Shown here in pieces: positions 8,079 through 16,352 of a DNA stretch of 64,000 nucleotides. How positions within the stretch are numbered: position 1 is the first letter of the stretch; each line of letters starts with the position of its first letter. Below the pieces are notes generated by a model. That model was not told the DNA's origin. It was given only the letters and a program-made list of their open reading frames with translations, and ran no database searches. Source of the stretch: Thalassobius sp034670005 (GTDB lineage Bacteria > Pseudomonadota > Alphaproteobacteria > Rhodobacterales > Rhodobacteraceae); assembly GCF_034670005.1 (NCBI RefSeq), contig NZ_JAXMOH010000002.1:248001-312000 (forward strand). The letters are read 5' to 3'. Both the position numbers and the translations under genes were made by a program.

Positions 8079-8792
8079 ATGACAACCCCTTTCGATGAAG
8101 ACCTTCCAACCCGCCGTCCGGGAATGTTCGCCCGGCTGCGGTCCAGTTTCCTGACGGGGATTGTTGTCATTGCGCCGGTCGGCTTGACGATCTGGTTCCT
8201 ATGGTCGTTTGCCGGCTGGGTCGACAGTTTCGTTTTGCCGCTGGTTCCTGAAAGGTTTCAGCCGGAAAAATATGTCGGCATCAACCTGCGCGGCGTCGGC
8301 ATTCTCTTTTTCTTGTTCTTCACCATACTGGTCGGCTGGATTGCCAAGGGACTGATGGGCCGGTCGCTGATCCGGTTCGCGGAATCTCTGGTCCAAAGGA
8401 TGCCGGTGGTCCGGTCGATCTATTCCGGCGTCAAACAGATCGCAGAAACTGTATTCACACAGTCCGAACGCAGCTTTGAGAAAGCCTGTATGGTCGAATA
8501 CCCGCGCAAAGGCATCTGGGCCATCGGCTTTGTGTCCACCGAGGCAAAAGGCGAAGTCGCCGCCCGCGCCGGTCATCCGGATGATGATGATCTGCTCAGC
8601 GTTTTCGTTCCGACCACGCCAAACCCGACTTCAGGCTTCCTGCTGTATTTTCCGAGCGCGGATGTGATCGAACTCGACATGACTGTAGAAGATGCCGCCA
8701 AATTGGTGATTTCGGCGGGTCTGGTCTATCCCAGCGACAAGAAAAAAGCCGGTGAAAAGAAACAACCCAAACCGATCGCAAACAAAGCCTAG
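8079..8792 (+). CDS. DUF502 family membrane protein
   Basis: A 237-residue inner-membrane protein of the DUF502 family. It has two clear membrane helices (about 24-52 and 73-92) around a short loop with PERFQP, and then a long soluble region including the family motif RMPVVRSIYSGVKQI. The C-terminus is a charged Lys-rich tail. Function unknown for the family. Its stop codon TAG shares two bases with the stop of the convergent patatin gene (palindrome CTAG). Confidence 0.85.
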   Translation: MTTPFDEDLPTRRPGMFARLRSSFLTGIVVIAPVGLTIWFLWSFAGWVDSFVLPLVPERFQPEKYVGINLRGVGILFFLFFTILVGWIAKGLMGRSLIRFAESLVQRMPVVRSIYSGVKQIAETVFTQSERSFEKACMVEYPRKGIWAIGFVSTEAKGEVAARAGHPDDDDLLSVFVPTTPNPTSGFLLYFPSADVIELDMTVEDAAKLVISAGLVYPSDKKKAGEKKQPKPIANKA

Positions 8793-9826
8793 CCGAACAT
8801 CGCGTTCAGATCGACGCTGCTGCGCGTGTTCAGATCGTCGAAATGGGTTTCAAGGAACTGATCCGCCGCTTTCCGCCCCGCCGATTTCAGCTTGAGCAGG
8901 ACAAACGGGCTGGGCAGCATTTTCGTGCTCACAGAAAGTTCATTCATCAACGCATCGTCTGCGATCATGTGGATATTCAGACGCGCCATACCGTGTTTCG
9001 GATCTCCGTTTTGGCTTTCCAGCTTCTGCGCATAGGAAATCACCCGCAATTCCCGCAGTAACGATGTATTGAAGCTGATTTCATTGATTCGGTTGTTGAT
9101 CTGCTGCGGTGTGACCGGAATCTCGTCGCGTTGCAGCGGATTGATGTTCACGATCAGAATGTCGTCGGGCAGTTCCGTCGCAAACAGCGGAAACAGCGCT
9201 GGATTGCCGGTGTAGCCGCCATCCCAATAGACATCCACCTTTCCGGTTTCGGGGTCCTCGATCTCGACCGCCTGAAATATTGTCGGCAAACAAGATGATG
9301 CGAGCAGAACATCGGTTGAGATTTCTTTTCCCGAAAACACCCGCACCGCGCCGCTACGCACATTGGTGGCCCCGATGAACAAGCGCGGGCCGATGTCGCA
9401 ACAGACCTTGTCATAATCGAATTCCCGCGCGACCGGTTCCAGCGGGTTGCTGTAAAACGGACCATACCCGTAGGGGGATGTCATCCGCGACAGGGTTTCC
9501 GCAAATGCGTACGGAAAGGAAAGTTCCATCGCCGCGTTCAGAAATCCGGCATCGGGAAACAGATCGGCCATCCAACCGGTCATCCGCATGTCCTGAATGG
9601 CGCCGAGCCGCGTCCAGAGCCAGTTCAGTCGCCCCACCGCGCCCTTCGCGCCGTCTTCAACCCACCCCGCCTTAAGCGCCGCCCCGTTCATCGCTCCGGC
9701 CGACGTGGCCGAGATCGCAGCAATTTCCAGATCGGGATGTTCCAGCAGTCGCTCCAACACCCCCCAGGTAAAAGCACCATGAGCCCCGCCGCCCTGCAGG
9801 GCCAGATTGATCCGTTTCTTCGTCAT
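8789..9826 (-). CDS. Patatin-like phospholipase family protein
   Basis: A 345-residue serine hydrolase of the patatin/RssA type. The oxyanion motif QGGGAHG (11-17) and the catalytic Asp motif DGGYTGNP are present. The nucleophile elbow reads S-A-T-S-A-G-A with Ser42, so the first Gly of the usual G-x-S-x-G is Ala. No signal peptide, thus cytoplasmic. It lies 86 bases downstream of 3-hydroxybutyrate dehydrogenase on the same strand; co-occurrence with that enzyme suggests a role in ester or polyhydroxybutyrate metabolism, which is inference. Confidence 0.85.
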   Translation of the reverse strand: MTKKRINLALQGGGAHGAFTWGVLERLLEHPDLEIAAISATSAGAMNGAALKAGWVEDGAKGAVGRLNWLWTRLGAIQDMRMTGWMADLFPDAGFLNAAMELSFPYAFAETLSRMTSPYGYGPFYSNPLEPVAREFDYDKVCCDIGPRLFIGATNVRSGAVRVFSGKEISTDVLLASSCLPTIFQAVEIEDPETGKVDVYWDGGYTGNPALFPLFATELPDDILIVNINPLQRDEIPVTPQQINNRINEISFNTSLLRELRVISYAQKLESQNGDPKHGMARLNIHMIADDALMNELSVSTKMLPSPFVLLKLKSAGRKAADQFLETHFDDLNTRSSVDLNAMFG

Positions 9827-9872
9827 CCGATCACCCTACCCCAGTGCAGCCATTTCAGTATTGATCGAATAC

Positions 9873-9903
9873 ACCCGGCAGGGGCCATGCGTCCCTACCG
9901 GGT
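9873..9903 (-). other. Intercistronic hairpin between hbdH and patatin gene
   Basis: ACCCGG-C-AGGG pairs with CCCT-A-CCGGGT around a 9-nt loop: a ten-pair stem with one central mismatch and no T-tract. It lies between two co-directional genes and could be an attenuating or RNA-processing hairpin. Confidence 0.5.
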
Positions 9904-9912
9904 GCGCCGGCG

Positions 9913-10686
9913 TCAAAGCGCGGTCCAGCCGCCATCGACGCTGATCGTGGTGCCGGTGATCTGCGCCGCCGCGTCCGAACACAGGAACACGGTCGTCCCG
10001 CCCAGTTGTTCCACGGTGGCGAATTCGCGGCTCGGCTGGCGTTCCAGCATGACCTTCTTGATCACCTCTTCGCGGCCCATGCCGTATTTTTCCATCGTAT
10101 CGGGGATCTGCGCCTCGACCAGCGGGGTCAGCACGTAACCCGGGCAGATCGCATTGCAGGTGATCGGCTCTTCTGCGGTTTCCAGCGCGGTTACCTTGCT
10201 CAGCCCGACCACCCCGTGCTTGGCCGCAACATAGGCCGATTTGAACGGTGACGCAGTCAACCCGTGGGCCGAGGCGATGTTGACCACCCTGCCCCAGCCC
10301 GCTTTGCGCATCATTGGCAAAGCAGCGGCGGTGGTGTGAAAGGTAGATGACATATTGATCGCAACGATCGCATCCCATTTTTCCACCGGAAACTCTTCAA
10401 TCGGTGCCACATGCTGAATCCCGGCGTTATTGACCAGAATATCGCAAACCCCGGCCTGTTCGATCAGTGCCCGGCACTCTGCGGATTTCGACATGTCTGC
10501 CTTGATATAGCGGGCGGTGATGCCGAATTCCTCAGCGACCTGCCGCGCCAATGCGTGATCTTCCTCCCGGTCGGTAAAGGAATTCAAAACGATATCCGCC
10601 CCGGCCCGCGCCAATTCCCGCGCCACGCCCAGACCGATACCCGAATTCGACCCGGTGACTACCGCAGTCTTGCCTTTCAATGCCAT
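9913..10686 (-). CDS. hbdH: 3-hydroxybutyrate dehydrogenase
   Basis: A 257-residue short-chain dehydrogenase that interconverts 3-hydroxybutyrate and acetoacetate with NAD. The cofactor motif TGSNSGIG (11-18), NNAG (86-89) and catalytic S139, Y152, K156 (SAYVAAKHG) are all present. QHVAPIEEFP after NNAGI and the C-terminal SVDGGWTAL are hallmark features of HbdH/BdhA. AGGAGG lies 11 bases upstream of the start. It probably works in polyhydroxybutyrate and ketone-body use with the downstream patatin-like hydrolase. Confidence 0.93.
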   Translation of the reverse strand: MALKGKTAVVTGSNSGIGLGVARELARAGADIVLNSFTDREEDHALARQVAEEFGITARYIKADMSKSAECRALIEQAGVCDILVNNAGIQHVAPIEEFPVEKWDAIVAINMSSTFHTTAAALPMMRKAGWGRVVNIASAHGLTASPFKSAYVAAKHGVVGLSKVTALETAEEPITCNAICPGYVLTPLVEAQIPDTMEKYGMGREEVIKKVMLERQPSREFATVEQLGGTTVFLCSDAAAQITGTTISVDGGWTAL

Positions 10687-10762
10687 GACCCTCAGATCCT
10701 CCTGTCATTATGCATCTGCAGCATACATGACCGAAGCGGCGCTGGCGATTAGGTGAAAATAC

Positions 10763-10791
10763 AAAAAAAACGCCGGCACGAAGCCGGCGTT
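10763..10791 (-). terminator. Terminator of the candidate small RNA
   Basis: A perfect 9-bp GC-rich stem with a 5-nt loop, followed by eight T on the minus strand. Confidence 0.92.
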
Positions 10792-10839
10792 AAGTTATTG
10801 AGGCAGGTTTCATACAGGCAAGAAACCTATCGAGCAGTG
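10763..10839 (-). ncRNA. Candidate small RNA of about 77 nt
   Basis: On the minus strand a promoter (10846-10873) is followed by a short transcript with two hairpins: AGGTTTC-N10-GAAACCT at 10828-10805 and a terminator stem AACGCCGGC-N5-GCCGGCGTT followed by eight T (10791-10763). It sits upstream of hbdH and ends about 75 bases before that gene, so the terminator cannot belong to any annotated gene: the next gene to the right is on the plus strand. The longest ATG frame inside it is only seven codons, so it looks non-coding. I do not recognise the family. Confidence 0.65.
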
Positions 10840-10845
10840 ACTCCT

Positions 10846-10873
10846 TTATAAGCCTTCCCGCGCTCGCTTCCAA
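10846..10873 (-). promoter_or_regulatory. Sigma-70-type promoter of the candidate small RNA
   Basis: Minus-strand TTGGAA (10873-10868), 16-base spacer, TTATAA (10851-10846). Predicted transcript start near 10839. Confidence 0.6.
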
Positions 10874-10952
10874 GCTAAAAAATTGAATTGGGCTGAATCC
10901 ACCGATAGGCTAAGTGATAAGAAACAAAGGGCTGAGCAGGATTGTTGCCAAA

Positions 10953-12767
10953 ATGCGACCACTGATTTTCCACCCGCTGAGACGGCTGGGTTGCGCTTTC
11001 GCGCTTGTTTTGCTGGGGTCCGCGCTTGCCGCCGACCCGGCACACGGAATCGCCATGTATGGCGAACCGGCACTGGCTGCAGATTTTCAATCTTTACCCT
11101 ATGCCAACCCCGATGCCCCCAAGGGTGGCCGTCTGGTCGAAGGAACCACGGGCGGATTCGATTCGCTCAACCCGTTCATCCGCAAAGGCACCGCCCCCTG
11201 GATGCAGCGATTCCTTTGTTTCGAATCACTTATGGGGCGCAATTGGGACGAACCGTTTTCGCTTTATGGGCTGCTCGCCGAATCGATCGAGCTGCCCGCA
11301 GACCGCTCCTGGGTCGAATTCACCTTGCGCCCCGAGGCTCGTTTTTCCGATGGCAGCCCGGTCACCGTCGAAGACGTGATCTGGTCCTTCGAAACCCTCG
11401 GCACCGAGGGCCATCCCCGCTATTTGGGTTTTCACGGTAAAATCGACAAGATCGAACAGACCGGGCCACGGAGCCTGAAGATCAGCTTTAACACCACGGA
11501 CCGTGAGTTGGCGCTGATCGCCGGGCTGCGCCCGATCTTGAAAAAGGCGCAATGGCAGAACCGGGATTTCGCCGCCTCGACCCTGCATGACATCCCGATC
11601 GGATCAGCCCCATACGTGATCGGCGAATATGAACAGGGGCGTTTCGTCAGCTTTCGCCGCAATCCTGATTACTGGGGCAAGAACCTGCCATTGCGCCGGG
11701 GCACCGCCAACCTCGATGAAATCCGGTTGGAATTCTTCGGCGATGACAGTGTCATGTTCGAAGCCTTCAAAGCCGGCGTCCTGACAGCCCACCGCGAATT
11801 CAACGCCGAAAAATGGGCCGCACAATATGATTTTCCCGCTATTACCTCCGGCAAGATGGTGAAATCGGAAATCTCCCATCAGCGCCCGACCGGCATCACC
11901 GGCTATGCGATGAACATCCGGCGCGCACCGTTTTCCGATTGGCGGGTGCGGCAGGCAATGCTGCTGGCCTTTAATTTCCCCTATATCAACGCCACCGTGA
12001 CCGGAGACCGTCAAAGCCGTATCACCTCCTATTTCTCCAATTCCGAACTAGGATTTCGGCCTGGTCCGGCAGAAGGCAAAGTGCGCGATCTGCTCCTGCC
12101 CTTTGCAAACAGCCTGCCTCCCGGCACGCTGGATGGCCCCGCCCTGCCCAAAGGCGATAGCTCGCCGCGCAATCGCGGCGATCTGCGCAAGGCGGTAAAG
12201 CTGCTGGAACAGGCCGGATGGACGGTACAGAACGGTCAATTGGTCAATTCCATCGGCACACCATTCCGGTTTGATTTGTTGCTGCGGCAAGGCGATCATA
12301 GCGGTCAGGCCGTGATGTCGATCTACCGCCAGGCGCTGCAACGGCTCGGGATCGACATGACGATCTCCACCGTTGACAATGCCCAATATGCAGCCCGCGA
12401 AAGAAGTCAGGATTTCGACATGATCCCGATCCGTCGCGACCTTTCGCTCAGCCCCGGGAATGAACAAAAGCTCTACTGGGGCAGCGCGGGCGCAGATGCC
12501 CAAGGCTCTCGCAACCTGCCCGGCATCAAGAATCCCGCTATCGACGCGATGATCGATACCATGCTGCAGGCGACCGACCGGCAGGATTTCATCGCCGCCA
12601 CCCGCGCGCTCGACCGGGTGCTGACCGCCGGGCGGTATGTCATTCCGATCTGGGGCTTCGGCCCCGACCGCATCGCACATGACGCGTCTCTCGCCTATCC
12701 CGACACCATTCCGATCTATGGCGCCCGCTATACCTGGATGCCGGACCTGTGGTGGGTGAAAAACTAG
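10953..12767 (+). CDS. ABC transporter substrate-binding protein, peptide (YejA-like) type
   Basis: A 604-residue periplasmic solute-binding protein of family 5. A signal peptide (about 1-27, ending ALA-A before DPAHG) is followed by HGIAMYGEPALAADF and SLPYANPDAPKGG, features shared with YejA-type oligopeptide/microcin C binding proteins. The GTG at 10914 would place 13 extra residues ahead of the signal peptide with no ribosome-binding site, so the ATG at 10953 is preferred. No permease or ATPase genes (yejBEF) are adjacent; they may lie elsewhere. Ligand is unknown beyond the family's peptide preference. Confidence 0.87.
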   Translation: MRPLIFHPLRRLGCAFALVLLGSALAADPAHGIAMYGEPALAADFQSLPYANPDAPKGGRLVEGTTGGFDSLNPFIRKGTAPWMQRFLCFESLMGRNWDEPFSLYGLLAESIELPADRSWVEFTLRPEARFSDGSPVTVEDVIWSFETLGTEGHPRYLGFHGKIDKIEQTGPRSLKISFNTTDRELALIAGLRPILKKAQWQNRDFAASTLHDIPIGSAPYVIGEYEQGRFVSFRRNPDYWGKNLPLRRGTANLDEIRLEFFGDDSVMFEAFKAGVLTAHREFNAEKWAAQYDFPAITSGKMVKSEISHQRPTGITGYAMNIRRAPFSDWRVRQAMLLAFNFPYINATVTGDRQSRITSYFSNSELGFRPGPAEGKVRDLLLPFANSLPPGTLDGPALPKGDSSPRNRGDLRKAVKLLEQAGWTVQNGQLVNSIGTPFRFDLLLRQGDHSGQAVMSIYRQALQRLGIDMTISTVDNAQYAARERSQDFDMIPIRRDLSLSPGNEQKLYWGSAGADAQGSRNLPGIKNPAIDAMIDTMLQATDRQDFIAATRALDRVLTAGRYVIPIWGFGPDRIAHDASLAYPDTIPIYGARYTWMPDLWWVKN

Positions 12768-12768
12768 G

Positions 12769-12801
12769 CTTTCTTCTTGGTAAAAATACTCCCGCCGGAG
12801 G
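12769..12801 (+). repeat. Copy A of a post-stop-codon repeat element (divergent copy)
   Basis: Starts one base after the stop of the binding-protein gene. It carries the TTCTTCTT box and AAAAATA core seen at 48511, 53865 and (inverted) 55336, then CTCCCGCCGGAGG instead of CCTGGGGTGA. The most diverged of the four copies. Confidence 0.5.
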
Positions 12802-12846
12802 CAATCCCGAGGCAGAGGCCGCAGGCCGGAGCCGAGACAGAACTGC

Positions 12847-12865
12847 GCGCGGCCTTGGGCCGCGC
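12847..12865. terminator. Hairpin between convergent genes
   Basis: A perfect 8-bp stem GCGCGGCC-TTG-GGCCGCGC between the stops of the binding protein (+) and the XRE-cupin regulator (-). No clear T-tract, so intrinsic termination is uncertain. Confidence 0.5.
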
Positions 12866-12881
12866 CCAATCTTTCAACCGC

Positions 12882-13508
12882 TCATGCCAGCGAAGTCACC
12901 CATAGGATTGTGGCGTCATCCGCGCTGACCGACACCACGTTATGGCCCATCGTCGCATCGTAATAAGCACTGTCACCACGGCGCATTTCGACCGGTTCGT
13001 AGAATTCAGTATACAGCCGGACCACCCCGGTCAGCACATAGAGGAACTCCTCGCCATCATGGCGGACCCAGCCGTCGAATTCACCCATCGACCGTGCCCT
13101 CACCCGGGCACGATAGGGCAGCATCTGTTTCTTGGTCAGCGCGGAGGCGAGCAATTCATGCTCATAGGTCACGGTGGCCTGCGCCACACCTTCCTCCGCC
13201 CGTGTCACCGCCATGCGCCCGTTCACCTTTTCCCGGCTCGGCGGGGTGAACAGTTGCGGCACCGAAATTCCCAACCCGGTCGCCAGTTTCTTCAGCGCCT
13301 CGTAGGTCGGAGACATCTGGCCGTTTTCGATCTTCGAAAGTGTCGACCGCGCCAACCCGGCCTGGCCTGCCGCCTGTTCCAGTGTCAGCCCACGCGATTT
13401 GCGAAGCTCGCGCACCCGCGTGGGCAAGTCGAGCGGTTCCGGCACCGCCTCGGTCCCGCTTTCGCGGGCGATACGGATCAGGGATTTTGGGTCGCGGTCC
13501 TCGGTCAT
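12882..13508 (-). CDS. XRE-family regulator with cupin domain
   Basis: A 208-residue transcription factor. An XRE helix-turn-helix spans about 30-86 (VRELRKSRGLTLEQAA then LARSTLSKIENGQMSPT), and a C-terminal cupin (about 115-205; DGEEFLYVLTG, GDSAYYD) would sense a small ligand. It is divergent from an acyl-CoA synthetase gene with only 63 bases between the starts, so the regulator probably acts on that promoter and its own. Members of this class often control amino acid, polyamine or carboxylate use. Confidence 0.88.
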   Translation of the reverse strand: MTEDRDPKSLIRIARESGTEAVPEPLDLPTRVRELRKSRGLTLEQAAGQAGLARSTLSKIENGQMSPTYEALKKLATGLGISVPQLFTPPSREKVNGRMAVTRAEEGVAQATVTYEHELLASALTKKQMLPYRARVRARSMGEFDGWVRHDGEEFLYVLTGVVRLYTEFYEPVEMRRGDSAYYDATMGHNVVSVSADDATILWVTSLA

Positions 13509-13571
13509 GCAGCTTTCATAGCAGTACTGCGATTTCTTGCAACGGGCGGCAGCTGTGTTTAGATCAACGCC

Positions 13572-15101
13572 ATGATTGCCATTTTCGATAAAGGCGCGCC
13601 CGCGCCCTGCCCCGAACCGTTCAACCTAGCGGCCCATGTTCTGGCCCATGCCGAAGATCTGCCTGACAAGATCGCACTGGCCGTACTGTCGCCGACCGGG
13701 TCGGACCGATGGAGCTATGCCAAATTGCAAGCCGCAGTGCTGGGCACCGCCACCGGATTGCTGCAAAAAGGATTCAAACCGGGCGACATCCTATTGATGC
13801 GACTGGGAAATACCGTGGAATTTCCTATTGCCTATCTGGCCGCGATCGCAGTCGGTCTGGTGCCGGTGCCGACATCTTCGATGCTGACTGCGCCGGAGGT
13901 TGCGAAAATGGTGGCGCAACTGTCGCCGGCAGGCATCCTTCACGATGCCGGTGTGGCCTGTCCGGACGATACCGGGTTACCGGTGATCGATACAGACGAA
14001 TTACTGGCGATGCGCGCTCTGCCGCCCGCCGATTACGCAATGGGCGATCCGAACCGGCTGGCCTATATCATCTACACCTCGGGCACCTCGGGCAATCCGC
14101 GCGCGGTCTGCCATGCCCATCGCGCGATCTGGGCCCGGCAGATGATGCATGACGGATGGTACGGGTTGAGCCGGACCGACCGTCTGCTCCATGCGGGCGC
14201 CTTCAACTGGACCTTCACTCTGGGCACCGGCTTGATGGACCCGTGGAGCGTCGGCGCCACCGCGCTGATCCCCGCCAAGGACGTCCCGATTGATGCGATT
14301 CCGCTTCTCCTGAAACGTCACGACGCAACTATTTTTGCTGCGGCACCGGGGGTTTACCGTAAACTTCTCAATCATCACGGCAGCATGGACCTGCCCAAGC
14401 TGCGGCACGGATTGGCGGCTGGCGAAAAACTGTCCGTCGCGCTCCGCAACACCTGGCGCGCCACCACTGGCAAAGAGATTTTCGAAGCTTACGGCATGTC
14501 GGAATGCTCCACCTTCATTTCCGCCAGTCCAGACAGTCCTGCCACGGACGGATCGTTGGGACGCCCGCAAAAGGGCCGTCGCATTGCCATTCTGGGTCCC
14601 GACGGGCCGGTTGAACGCGGCGTGGAAGGCACCATCGCCATTGACCGCAACGATCCCGGTCTGATGCTGGGTTATTACGGTGCACAAGAAGAAACCGAAG
14701 CCCGGTTTCAGGATGGCTGGTTCATGACCGGCGATCACGGTGCGATGCGCGATGACGGACAAATCGACTATGCCGGGCGCGGGGATGACATGATGAATGC
14801 AGGTGGCTATCGCGTCTCGCCTCTGGAAGTGGAAACAGCGCTGCACCACTGCCCCGGAATTCGTGACATCGGCGTAACGGATGTGGAAATCAAACAGGAT
14901 ACAAACATCATCGTCGCCTTCTACACCGCCGATGCCCCGCTGCCAGAGGACGCGCTGAACGCCTTCGCGCAGCAAAACCTGGCCCGGTACAAGCAACCGC
15001 GCGCCTGGGTTCGATTGGACAGCCTGCCGACCAATCCGAATGGCAAGCTGTCGCGTAAAGCCCTGAAACCACTGTTTTCGACCGCCGCAAAGCAAATTTA
15101 G
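13572..15101 (+). CDS. AMP-dependent acyl-CoA synthetase/ligase
   Basis: A 509-residue ANL-superfamily enzyme expected to activate a carboxylic acid through an acyl-adenylate to the CoA thioester. The phosphate loop YTSGTSGNPRAV (168-179) is recognisable but has R177 where the family normally has Lys and Ala178 for Gly. The YGMSE motif, the GWFMTGD motif and the C-terminal catalytic lysine (NPNGKLSRKAL) are intact. It resembles benzoate/4-hydroxybenzoate-CoA ligases, but the substrate is not clear. The divergent XRE-cupin gene is the likely regulator. Confidence 0.85.
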   Translation: MIAIFDKGAPAPCPEPFNLAAHVLAHAEDLPDKIALAVLSPTGSDRWSYAKLQAAVLGTATGLLQKGFKPGDILLMRLGNTVEFPIAYLAAIAVGLVPVPTSSMLTAPEVAKMVAQLSPAGILHDAGVACPDDTGLPVIDTDELLAMRALPPADYAMGDPNRLAYIIYTSGTSGNPRAVCHAHRAIWARQMMHDGWYGLSRTDRLLHAGAFNWTFTLGTGLMDPWSVGATALIPAKDVPIDAIPLLLKRHDATIFAAAPGVYRKLLNHHGSMDLPKLRHGLAAGEKLSVALRNTWRATTGKEIFEAYGMSECSTFISASPDSPATDGSLGRPQKGRRIAILGPDGPVERGVEGTIAIDRNDPGLMLGYYGAQEETEARFQDGWFMTGDHGAMRDDGQIDYAGRGDDMMNAGGYRVSPLEVETALHHCPGIRDIGVTDVEIKQDTNIIVAFYTADAPLPEDALNAFAQQNLARYKQPRAWVRLDSLPTNPNGKLSRKALKPLFSTAAKQI

Positions 15102-15164
15102 ACCGCCGCCCCTTTCCAGAGGCTGTAATTCGTCCTAGTTGGGGGCGCATAACAAAGGACGTGA

Positions 15165-15815
15165 ATGATGGAAAAAGCGGTCAAGCTCGATATTGTTTCA
15201 GACCCGATCTGCCCGTGGTGCTATATCGGTAAGACCTATCTGGACCGGGCGCTGGAGCAGCGCCCCAACCATCCTTTCGTCATTGAATGGCATCCGTTCC
15301 AGCTCAACCCCGACATGCCGCGCGAAGGCGTGGACCGGCGCAGCTATCTGGAAAACAAATTCGGCGGCAAGGACGGCGCGATCAAAGCGTATATGCCCGT
15401 GGTCGAACACGCCGAACAGGCAGGTCTGCAAATCAATTTCGACGCCATCGAAAAAACGCCAAATACGCTCGATGCGCATCGTCTGATCCGTTGGGCCGGG
15501 ATCGAAGGTATGCAGACGGCGGTGGTTTCGGCGTTGTTCAAGGCTTATTTTCAGGACGGCCGGGATATCGGTGACCATGATACACTGGCCGATATTGCTG
15601 ATAGTTGCGGCATGGATGCTGCTGTTGTACGCCGCTTGCTGGCGACGGATGCCGACGAACAGGAAATTCGTGACCGCGACAGCGCCACGCGCGAAATGGG
15701 GGTAAATTCGGTTCCCACTTTCATTGTCGCCAGCCAGCACGCGGTGCCCGGCGCGCAGGCAACCGACCTGTGGCTGAAGGTTATCGACGAAATCATGTCC
15801 AGTGCCCAAGGTTGA
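15165..15815 (+). CDS. DsbA-family oxidoreductase, FrnE-like
   Basis: A 216-residue thioredoxin-fold protein with the redox motif CPWC at 16-19 right after the first strand, and the FrnE-type features WHPFQLNPDMP and GVNSVPTFIV (cis-Pro loop). It has no signal peptide, so it acts in the cytoplasm; relatives are disulfide isomerases or 2-hydroxychromene-2-carboxylate isomerase-like. AAGGA lies upstream of tandem ATGs at 15165 and 15168. It is 63 bases after the acyl-CoA ligase and may share its transcript. Confidence 0.9.
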   Translation: MMEKAVKLDIVSDPICPWCYIGKTYLDRALEQRPNHPFVIEWHPFQLNPDMPREGVDRRSYLENKFGGKDGAIKAYMPVVEHAEQAGLQINFDAIEKTPNTLDAHRLIRWAGIEGMQTAVVSALFKAYFQDGRDIGDHDTLADIADSCGMDAAVVRRLLATDADEQEIRDRDSATREMGVNSVPTFIVASQHAVPGAQATDLWLKVIDEIMSSAQG

Positions 15816-15836
15816 ATGCACCGCGACGCGGTAGGT

Positions 15837-16160
15837 CTAAAACGGCAGAAAACCATCGGTCAGCAGATAGGACTTGATCGCCAGAAGCGGTTGATCACCC
15901 TCATAGGAAAAGACGAAAACATGCGCTTGGTCGTCATGCAGCGTCATCCTGCAGAATACCGTGTCGGGATCGAATTCTGCCGGACATCCTTCCAGATCGA
16001 CATGATCCAACGCCTTTTCGAACGCTTCATAGACGAATGCGCCGCCCTCCAGGTAATACGGCCCCGTGGCGTGTTTTTCGCCCGGCCCAGACGCCAGCGC
16101 CATCCCGGAACCGGCCAATGTTGCGATCAAACCCGATAGGGCGAACAGTTTCTTTGACAT
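15837..16160 (-). CDS. Small secreted protein of unknown function
   Basis: A 107-residue protein with a clear signal peptide (about 1-24: MSKKLFALSG... then ALAS). The mature part has two cysteines (GCPAEFDPDTVFC), a pattern allowing one disulfide, and hydrophobic beta-strand-like segments near the C-terminus. I do not recognise a characterised family. It is convergent with the FrnE-like gene, 21 bases away. Confidence 0.75.
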   Translation of the reverse strand: MSKKLFALSGLIATLAGSGMALASGPGEKHATGPYYLEGGAFVYEAFEKALDHVDLEGCPAEFDPDTVFCRMTLHDDQAHVFVFSYEGDQPLLAIKSYLLTDGFLPF

Positions 16161-16352
16161 GATCAGCCTCGCTCAGTAGCCAAATTTATTTCCTACTTTT
16201 TTTATCAGATACATTATGTCAGCACTAAGGGAATGCGACATCCCGCCCCGGTGATAGGTCCAATTCACATCATGCAAACACCGTAATCGTCCCATCTGGC
16301 CCCTTTTCACCGGCTGTGATAGCGCCAGAGAGACATTATCCGAAGGTTTCGC

